Source of the DNA: DASRVA01 sp050732935
GTDB taxonomy: Bacteria > Gemmatimonadota > Gemmatimonadetes > JACCXV01 > JAHWKZ01
DNA length: 13,070 nt
Assembly (NCBI GenBank): GCA_050732935.1
Contig: JBOHRW010000062.1
Span: 1-13,070 of the forward strand
Direction of reading: 5' to 3'
In this document: positions 7,000-13,070 of the stretch, in pieces
Layout: each line of letters begins with the position of its first letter
Numbering within the stretch: the stretch's first letter is position 1
Program-made: the position numbers and the translations under genes
The notes under the pieces: generated by a model
What the model saw: only the letters and a program-made list of their open reading frames with translations
Database searches by the model: none
What the model was told of the DNA's origin: nothing

Positions 7000-8227
7000 G
7001 ACTGTAGGGCCGGCGGCCGACCCTACCGGCCGCTGGACGGCGCTGGCGATTCTCGCCGTCGCCGAGCTATTGGCCATGACGACCTGGTTTTCGGCGACCG
7101 CGGCCCTGCCGCAGCTCGCCGGGCGATGGTCGCTCTCGGCGACGGGCGAGGCCTGGCTCACGATCGCCGTCCAGATCGGGTTCGTGGCCGGGGCGCTCGT
7201 CTCGGCGTCCTTGACCCTGGCCGACATCCTGCCCCCGCGGCGGCTCGTCCTCTTCGGTGCGATCGGCGCCGCAGCGGCAAACGTGCTGCTGCTCGGGGCC
7301 GACGGATGGGCGCCGGCTGTCCTGCTCCGGCTGGCCACGGGCTTCTTCCTGGCGGGCGTCTATCCGCCCGCTCTCAAGTCGATGTCGACCTGGTTCCGGC
7401 ACGGACGGGGGGTCGCGCTCGGCGTCCTCGTGGGCGCGCTCACGCTGGGCTCGGCGACGCCGCATCTGGTGAACGGGCTGGGCGGGCTGGATTGGCGGGT
7501 CGTCATCGTGACCACGTCGGTCCTGACCCTCGCCGGCGGCGCGCTGGCCGAGCTGGCCGGTCGCGAGGGACCCTTCCCGTTCCCGCGGGCCGAATTCGAC
7601 CCGCGTCAGGCGGGACGTGTGTTCGCCAGTCGCGGCGTTCGCCTGGCGACCTTGGGCTACTTCGGCCACATGTGGGAGCTCTACGCCATGTGGGGGTGGT
7701 TCGCCGCCTTCTACGGTGCGGTCCTCGCCGGGCAGGGATTTGGGGCTGAAGCCGGGCGGTGGGCCGCGTTCGCTACGTTCGGCGTGATCGGGATCGGGGC
7801 CGCGGGCTGCTACGCTGGAGGCGTCCTCGGCGACCGCTGGGGGAGGACGCGAACGACCGGGGCGTCGATGGCGATCTCGGGCGCCTGCGCGCTCTCGATC
7901 GGCTGGCTGGTCGACGCCTCACCGGCCCTGGTGCTGGGGGTGGGGCTCGTCTGGGGCTTCGCCGTCGTCGCCGACTCGGCCCAGTTCTCGACGATGGTGA
8001 CCGAGGTCGCCGACCAGCGCTATGTGGGGACGGCGCTGACCCTCCAGCTGGCGATCGGTTTCACGCTCACCGTGGCGACGCTTTGGCTGGTGCCCTTAGT
8101 CCGCGATGCGGCCGGGTGGGGTTGGGCGTTCGCGCTCCTGGCGCCCGGCCCGGCGGCGGGTCTCGGGGCGATGCTGCGGCTGAAGGCGGCCCCGGAGTCC
8201 GCGGCGATCGCCGGCGGCCGGGGGTAG
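6977..8227 (+). CDS. MFS transporter
   Basis: The 416-residue protein has about 12 hydrophobic helices. Family features are AELLAMTTWFSATAALPQL in TM1, RLATGFFLAGVYPPALKSMSTWF in the TM4-TM5 region, the central loop around GREGPFPFPRAEFDPRQAGRVF, and GGVLGDRWGRTRT, the repeat of the loop 2-3 motif in the second half. The pattern resembles nitrate/nitrite- or cyanate-type MFS carriers, but the substrate cannot be given. Start ATG 6977 lies inside the preceding gene (23-nt overlap), indicating coupled translation as the last gene of the gltX operon. Its stop faces the small gene ending at 8240, leaving 12 bp and no visible terminator. Confidence 0.88.
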   Translation: MARLRMPRTVGPAADPTGRWTALAILAVAELLAMTTWFSATAALPQLAGRWSLSATGEAWLTIAVQIGFVAGALVSASLTLADILPPRRLVLFGAIGAAAANVLLLGADGWAPAVLLRLATGFFLAGVYPPALKSMSTWFRHGRGVALGVLVGALTLGSATPHLVNGLGGLDWRVVIVTTSVLTLAGGALAELAGREGPFPFPRAEFDPRQAGRVFASRGVRLATLGYFGHMWELYAMWGWFAAFYGAVLAGQGFGAEAGRWAAFATFGVIGIGAAGCYAGGVLGDRWGRTRTTGASMAISGACALSIGWLVDASPALVLGVGLVWGFAVVADSAQFSTMVTEVADQRYVGTALTLQLAIGFTLTVATLWLVPLVRDAAGWGWAFALLAPGPAAGLGAMLRLKAAPESAAIAGGRG

Positions 8228-8239
8228 CCGGCCCGGGCC

Positions 8240-8373
8240 TCAGGCGGTCGGGACGACCGGCGGCTCATCCTGGTCGTACCGCGTCCCGCCTCCGAGCACG
8301 CGCGCCAGGCACCAGACGGTGACGCCGAGGATCAGTCCCCAGGCAGCCACGAGCATGATCCAGCCACCGATCG

Positions 8374-8377
<4 letters not shown>
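8240..8377 (-). CDS. Small single-helix protein, MetS-like accessory subunit of the NSS transporter
   Basis: This 45-residue ORF encodes one hydrophobic helix (WIMLVAAWGLILGVTVWCLARVL, residues 6-28) and a charged tail (RYDQDEPPVVPT). Its ATG (8377) overlaps the transporter stop by 4 nt (ATGA), so it is translationally coupled. A short single-helix gene directly behind an NSS gene is the arrangement of metPS, where MetS is needed for methionine/alanine import by MetP. The overlap and composition support a real gene; the shared function is inferred from arrangement. Confidence 0.75.
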
Positions 8378-9996
<1,619 letters not shown>

Positions 9997-10072
9997 GCCG
10001 GATTGGTCTCCTGAAGGCAGGGGTTGTCGGATGGCCCCGTCGCGAGGATCGCAGCCAGACGAATGGCCTCGA

Positions 10073-10102
10073 ATTCTATATGGTTTTGAAAGGTGACGTC
10101 AA
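10073..10102 (-). promoter_or_regulatory. Predicted sigma70 promoter for the NSS transporter operon
   Basis: On the minus strand TTGACG (10102-10097) is followed after 18 bp by TAGAAT (10078-10073); TATAGA at 16-bp spacing is an alternative reading. It sits in an AT-rich island within GC-rich DNA between the methyltransferase stop and the transporter start, leaving a leader of about 70 nt. Confidence 0.6.
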
Positions 10103-10116
10103 ATGTCAGGCAGGCG

Positions 10117-10995
10117 CTATACGGGCTCTGCTATCGCGGTCACCAGGTCCCCTAGCCCGTACCGGAGGGAGAGCCGGCGCAGGCGGGGCTTTTCGAGGAC
10201 AATGCGTAGCGGACGGGCGAGGTGCGGCACCTCGGCTTCCAGGAGCCGCGTTACCTGACGCACGGTCACGCGCTTCCGCGTGGCCCCGTACCACCTGATC
10301 ACCCAGCCGTGCCGATCGAGCAGGAGCTCGAGGGAGCGCCGCTCGAACAGCCAGACGACCGTCGGCGGCGAGACCTGCTGCCACCGGTGATCCAGGAGCT
10401 GCGCGACCCGGCTCGATCGATCCCACGTCTCGATGGCGAGCCGGCCTCCGGACCGGATGGCCGCCCGGGCCGCTTCGAGCGCCAGGTCGGGTCGCGCCAG
10501 GTGCTCGAGCACCTGGTAGAGCCCGATCGCGTCGAAACGGGGCTCCCCGGGGAGCGGGTCCAGGTCGGACCACACCTCCAGACGGAAGCGCTTCGCGGCG
10601 TGGGCTCGTGCGCCGGCGGCGACCTCCACACCGGCGACATTCCACCCCGAGTCCCGCGCCTCGGCGAGCAGGAAGCCGTGCGCGCATCCGATGTCGAGGA
10701 ATGACCCCGGGGGCCTCGCGCCGTGCCGCTCCAGAAGTGCCAGCCTGTCACGGGCATTGTCCCGGTGAAGGGCCTCGTCCCCGGCGTAGTCGTCGTAACC
10801 GCCCGTGACCGAGCCGGTGAAGTAACCGTCCCCGAAGAGCGCTTCGAGGCCGTCGCCGGATGGCAGCGGATCGAGCCGGCCGAGCCCGCAGCCGGTGCAG
10901 GCGACGTAGCTGTGTCCGGCTTTCTCGAAGAGGGGTCGGGTGGCCTTCTCCCCGCAGGCGATGCAGCCCGTCGTGGGTTGCAACGGATTCACCAT
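10117..10995 (-). CDS. Class I SAM-dependent methyltransferase with N-terminal zinc ribbon
   Basis: The 292-residue protein begins with a zinc ribbon (CIAC at 11-14, CTGC at 33-36), then GYFTGSVTGGYDDYAGDEALHRDNARDRL, and a Rossmann methyltransferase core with motif I FLDIGCAHGFLL (99-110), the acidic end of strand 2 at GVEV, and YQVLEHLARPDLALEAARAAIRSGGRLAIETWD as motifs IV-VI. This organisation is common in methyltransferases of cell-surface polysaccharide and sugar pathways, but no partner genes are here, so the substrate stays unknown. ATG 10995 is the start; the homology-bearing zinc ribbon begins 10 residues later. It is followed by the transporter operon in the same direction but with a promoter between. 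Confidence 0.88.
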   Translation of the reverse strand: MVNPLQPTTGCIACGEKATRPLFEKAGHSYVACTGCGLGRLDPLPSGDGLEALFGDGYFTGSVTGGYDDYAGDEALHRDNARDRLALLERHGARPPGSFLDIGCAHGFLLAEARDSGWNVAGVEVAAGARAHAAKRFRLEVWSDLDPLPGEPRFDAIGLYQVLEHLARPDLALEAARAAIRSGGRLAIETWDRSSRVAQLLDHRWQQVSPPTVVWLFERRSLELLLDRHGWVIRWYGATRKRVTVRQVTRLLEAEVPHLARPLRIVLEKPRLRRLSLRYGLGDLVTAIAEPV

Positions 10996-11080
10996 CGATG
11001 GACGGCTTGAAGCACGTTCCGTGCCCGTTGTCGGGCCCCATTGCTGGCGGTAGCTTTGAACTCCCTTCCGATCCTCGTGT

Positions 11081-11157
11081 GGGCGGCTAGCTCAGCTGGT
11101 TAGAGTGCCTGCTTGACATGCAGGAGGTCAGAGGTTCGAGTCCTCTGCCGCCCACCA
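11081..11157 (+). tRNA. tRNA-Val (anticodon GAC)
   Basis: Acceptor GGGCGGC (11081-11087) pairs with GCCGCCC (11147-11153), discriminator A, CCA encoded. The anticodon stem CCTGC/GCAGG encloses TTGACAT, anticodon GAC. The T arm AGAGG TTCGAGT CCTCT is perfect. It marks the border between the housekeeping core and the integron/IS region to its right. Confidence 0.97.
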
Positions 11158-11530
11158 TTCAAGTCATTCACAGTCAACAACTTGCACGATCGCCGCCGAG
11201 GTGAGTTCGGCGACGTGCACCGGATCGTGCACCGACTTCGGGATGGCGTCTAGGCGGATTCCCGTGAAGGAGATCCACTCTTCCAGCTTAGTGGAACGGT
11301 CGACGGATTGAACATCCGCTAGTCCTGCGCCAAGTCCCAAACCCGAACAGCCGAAAGGGGGCGCATCCGGGGAAGCCGGGTTGGCGGGGGCGTTGCGTAT
11401 GCAACGGCCGTGACAAGAGCGATCCGTCGCCTCTAGCTTCTGTTAGCCTGTCTGCCGCCAGGGCACATAGATCTCATCATCACCCTTCCAACCGCGCCAA
11501 GCTCGTTGAGCATAGCGGCCGTTATGGCCT
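11158..11530. other. Non-coding stretch between tRNA-Val and the IS110 element
   Basis: No open frame of convincing length or composition is present on either strand. It contains a nested inverted repeat (11184-11230), a small hairpin with arms CGTTGC and GCAACG around 11391-11406, and a GTTAGCC at 11442. Its last bases GGCCT (11526-11530) supply the left part of the attC that the IS interrupted. It may be the decayed end of a preceding cassette or an ORF-less cassette. Confidence 0.6.
11184..11230. repeat. Nested inverted repeat downstream of tRNA-Val
   Basis: Outer arms GCACGATC (11184-11191) and GATCGTGC (11223-11230) are perfect; inside them CGCCGA (11194-11199) and TCGGCG (11207-11212) form a second perfect stem with a 7-nt loop. 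No T run follows, so it is not a standard intrinsic terminator. It could be a structured RNA 3' end or a protein-binding palindrome. Confidence 0.6.
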
Positions 11531-12692
11531 TGTATGACGAGGAGTAGGGTAGTTTTCAGCAGACCGCGGAGGCGGTAGCCCGTCGCGCCTGAGGTCTTGG
11601 AGACCGATTGTTAGCCGGGGCGCCGTCTCCTATGAGATCGTGACGAGTCCGAACAGTTGTTGGGGCCATGGGAGCCCGGATCTGCAAGGTAGGACGGCGC
11701 ACGATCATTCCCCCGGCGATCAGGAGCGAGCGATGTCGGAGTCTTCCGCCTACGTAGGGATCGATGTCTCCAAGTCGGAGCTTGAGGTGGCCGTGGGAGG
11801 AGAGGCGTGGACGGTCGCCAATGACGCGTCTGGGATCGAGACGCTTCTCGCAACGTTGAGCCAGCGGGCGCCCACGCTGGTGGTCCTGGAAGCGACCGGA
11901 GGGCACGAGACGGCGGCGGTCGCGGCGCTGGCCGAGTCTGGGCTCCCGGTGGTGGTGGCGAACCCGCGGCAGGTACGTTGGACGGGCCACGGGTCAGCTC
12001 GCCAAGACGGACCGCATCGATGCGAGGGTGCTCGCGCTTTTCGCCGAGCGCGTGCGGCCCGAGGTGCGGGCCCTGCCGGATGAGGAGGCCCAGGAGCTGA
12101 CTGCCCTTCTGGCCCGTCGCCGCCAGCTGATCGAGATGTTGGTGGCGGAGAAGAACCGGCTCAAGATGGCGCCCAAGGCGGTGGCGAAGGGGGATCCGGC
12201 AGCACATCGAGTGGCTCAAGCGGCAGCTCAAGGGCGTGGACTCCGACCTCGAGCGCCGGATCAAGGAGAGCCCGGTGTGGCGCACGAAGGAGGATCTGCT
12301 TCGGAGCGTGCCTGGGATCGGTCCGGTCGTCTCGCGTACGTTGATCGGGGAGCTGCCCGAGCTCGGACACCTGAGTCGGAGACAGATCGCGGCGCTGGCC
12401 GGCGTCGCACCGCTGAACCGGGACTCGGGCACGTTGAGGGGCAAGCGAATGGTTTGGGGAGGTCGTCGGTCCGTACGCGTGGCGCTGTACATGGCGGCCC
12501 TGACTGCAAGTCAGCGGAACCCCGTGATCCGCGAGTTCTATGAAAGGCTCAGAGAGCGCGGGAAGCCCCCGAAAGTCGCTCTGACCGCCTGCACAAGGAA
12601 ACTGCTCGTGATCCTCAATGCGATGGTCCGAGACGGTGCCTCATGGAACCCCGCGACCCTCGCTTCGGATGCCGAACTCGCGCACAGTTGCT
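11531..12692 (+). mobile_element. IS110-family insertion sequence inserted in an integron attC site
   Basis: The ends were placed by three independent signs. First, CT dinucleotides lie at 11529-11530 and 12691-12692 and act as the shared core. Second, removing 11531-12692 joins GGCCT to AACAACGG and recreates a canonical attC R'' box GCCTAAC, the exact complement of R' GTTAGGC. Third, loops of the structured RNA in the left end match the right end, the left end and the target. No terminal inverted repeats or target duplication occur, as expected for IS110. The RNA-bearing non-coding part is upstream of the transposase, which places it in the IS110 group rather than IS1111. The transposase is broken, so the copy is probably immobile unless helped in trans. 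Confidence 0.82.
11563..11700 (+). ncRNA. Predicted IS110 bridge RNA (5' hairpin, target-binding loop, donor-binding loop)
   Basis: Three structural units follow each other without gaps. The 5' hairpin is ACCGC (11563-11567) with GCGGT (11572-11576). Loop 1 has stem CCCG (11579-11582) with CGGG (11616-11619), capped by GGTCT/AGACC (11593-11605). Loop 2 has an 8-bp stem GCGCCGTC (11620-11627) with GACGGCGC (11693-11700), extended by three or four pairs past a bulge, and an inner hairpin GGGC/GCCC (11663-11677). Loop 1 holds TTGTTAG (11608-11614), complementary to CTAACAA of the target, and GCCT (11587-11590), identical to the left target. Loop 2 holds 11650-11661, 10/12 identical to the right IS end plus a U-G wobble, and TGCAAGG (11683-11689), pairing with the left end. 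An alternative stem AGATC/GATCT (11635-11639, 11679-11683) is possible. Boundaries are approximate. Confidence 0.72.
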
Positions 12693-12694
12693 AA
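11733..12694 (+). pseudogene. IS110-family transposase (DEDD/serine recombinase), broken by two frameshifts
   Basis: ATG 11733 has AGGAG 6 nt upstream. The RuvC-like part begins MSESSAYVGIDVSKSELEV (Asp 11) with VLEATGGHE (Glu 53). After NPRQVR the frame is lost near 11979-11982, where about 5 nt appear deleted compared with the usual DFARATGQLAKTDRIDA. It resumes in another frame with RATGQLAKTDRIDARVLALFAERVRP, the last two acidic residues of DEDD. A second shift (+1) falls in the run of five G at 12189-12193, after which IRQHIEWLKRQLKGVDSDLERRI leads to the Tnp domain SVPGIGPVVSRTLIGELPELG and APLNRDSGTLRGKR with the catalytic Ser. The stop TAA (12692-12694) takes its two A from the target DNA. 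IS110 genes are not known to need frameshifting, so this is decay or, less likely, sequencing error. Confidence 0.88.
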
Positions 12695-12748
12695 CAACGG
12701 CATGCGGTTGACGACGCTTCGCGCCGCATCTGATGCCGAGCGTTAGGC
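12689..12748 (+). repeat. Integron attC recombination site, R'' box altered by the IS insertion
   Basis: The 60-bp imperfect palindrome ends with the canonical core GTTAGGC (12742-12748). Its left half CTAACAA CGGCAT GCGG (12691-12707) pairs with CCGCAT, then ATGCCG, AGCG and GTTAGGC on the right. Extra unpaired bases in the right half (within 12728-12732) correspond to the extrahelical bases that give attC its strand polarity. The tip contains CGC TTC GCG. The present outer left box is TGCTAAC; before the insertion it read GCCTAAC. A hicAB cassette starts 30 nt beyond the core, the normal position for a cassette gene. No intI or attI is visible, so this is a cassette fragment without its integrase in this window. 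Confidence 0.82.
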
Positions 12749-12777
12749 GGACAGCGGGACCTGACACGAGGCGCTGA

Positions 12778-12977
12778 ATGAAGGTCGGCGAATTGATCCG
12801 GCTCCTCGAGCAGGATGGATGGCGGCTGGCGAGGCCCCGCGGTAGCCACCGGTAGTACAAGAACGCGAACAAGCCGGGTACAGTGACAGTGGCTGGGAAA
12901 CCGAGCTTGGACGTGCCACCCGGCACGTTGAACGCGATACTGAAGCAGGCAGGCCTGAAGAAGGCCGGGAGTGGTGA
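12778..12977 (+). pseudogene. hicA: HicA toxin with in-frame TAG
   Basis: The reading MKVGELIRLLEQDGWRLARPRGSHR, then TAG, then YKNANKPGTVTVAGKPSLDVPPGTLNAILKQAGLKK matches the HicA mRNA interferase along its whole length, including the catalytic His 24 in GSH. Codon 26 (12853-12855) is TAG where relatives have Gln (CAG), a single C-to-T change. Beyond the homologous end this frame has no stop before the window edge, so the normal terminator near the hicB start also appears lost, or shifted by one base at GGTGAATG. The toxin is thus probably dead, leaving the antitoxin gene behind. It is the first gene of the cassette after attC; the 29 bp between core and ATG show no strong ribosome binding site. 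Confidence 0.82.
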
Positions 12978-13070
12978 ATGCTGCGATACATGGTGGTGGT
13001 GGAGCGAGGTGCGACAAGTTGGGGAGCTCATGTGCCGGACCTGCCAGGCTGCGTTGCGGTCGGAGAAACC
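12978..13070 (+). CDS. hicB: HicB antitoxin, N-terminal part (runs off right edge)
   Basis: The first 31 codons, MLRYMVVVERGATSWGAHV then PDLPGCVAVGET, carry the partial RNase H-like N-terminal fold and the YVPDLPGC-type signature of HicB. GGGAG lies 7 nt before the ATG. HicB normally binds HicA and represses the operon through a C-terminal DNA-binding domain that lies beyond the window. The frame is intact as far as it can be read. Confidence 0.85.
   Translation, partial: MLRYMVVVERGATSWGAHVPDLPGCVAVGET

Noticed and set aside
11442..11448. GTTAGCC as a second attC core (also at 11610-11616)
   Set aside because: It departs from GTTRRRY at one position, and no complementary R'' box or palindrome is present upstream. 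The second copy is explained as the target guide of the RNA.
11535..11647. TGACGAG present both in the left IS end (11535-11541) and in the RNA loop (11641-11647)
   Set aside because: Both are in the same sense, the wrong polarity for a right-donor guide; the antisense match at 11683-11689 fits better, so this may be chance.
12853..12855. TAG in hicA read as pyrrolysine or a recoding signal
   Set aside because: Relatives have Gln here and no recoding element is visible; a point mutation is simpler.

Overview
The window comes from a high-GC bacterium (coding regions mostly GC-rich with strong third-position G/C, tRNA genes with encoded CCA, GTG starts, many 4-base ATGA/GTGA gene overlaps). 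Nothing in it fixes the phylum. It has a housekeeping core flanked on both sides by accessory DNA carrying toxin-antitoxin genes and insertion sequences.

Left accessory region (1-2984): the 5' half of an ornithine cyclodeaminase/mu-crystallin family gene running off the left edge; a divergent HigBA toxin-antitoxin pair whose promoter contains a palindrome and may give a leaderless transcript; the C-terminal remnant of a Fic-family protein; and a complete IS of about 1.34 kb with 25-bp terminal inverted repeats and a zinc-ribbon DDE transposase. The IS lies 57 bp upstream of a tRNA-Ser gene.

Core (2985-11157): two tRNA-Ser genes (UGA and GCU), a small membrane-anchored protein, then a tight co-directional run gltX - rlmN - class I glutamine amidotransferase - MFS transporter. 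Facing it from the right are an NSS-family sodium symporter with a 45-residue single-helix protein overlapping its end (MetP/MetS-like arrangement) and a zinc-ribbon class I methyltransferase. A tRNA-Val(GAC) gene closes the core.

Right accessory region (11158-13070): this is the most interesting part. A 1162-bp IS110-family element sits inside an integron attC site. Joining the sequence left of 11530 to the sequence right of 12692 restores a canonical 60-bp attC with perfectly complementary outer core sites GCCTAAC and GTTAGGC. The attC is followed at once by a hicA-hicB cassette, with hicA interrupted by a TAG codon. Between the left IS end and the transposase there is a three-part fold (5' hairpin, then two loops) matching the architecture of an IS110 bridge RNA. 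Its loops pair with the attC R'' box (7/7, UUGUUAG to CTAACAA), the right IS end (10 of 12 identical to the top strand, plus one wobble) and the left IS end (6-7 pairs with one wobble). The transposase frame is broken by two frameshifts, so this copy looks dead in cis, while its RNA still records attC targeting. The integron integrase is not in the window.
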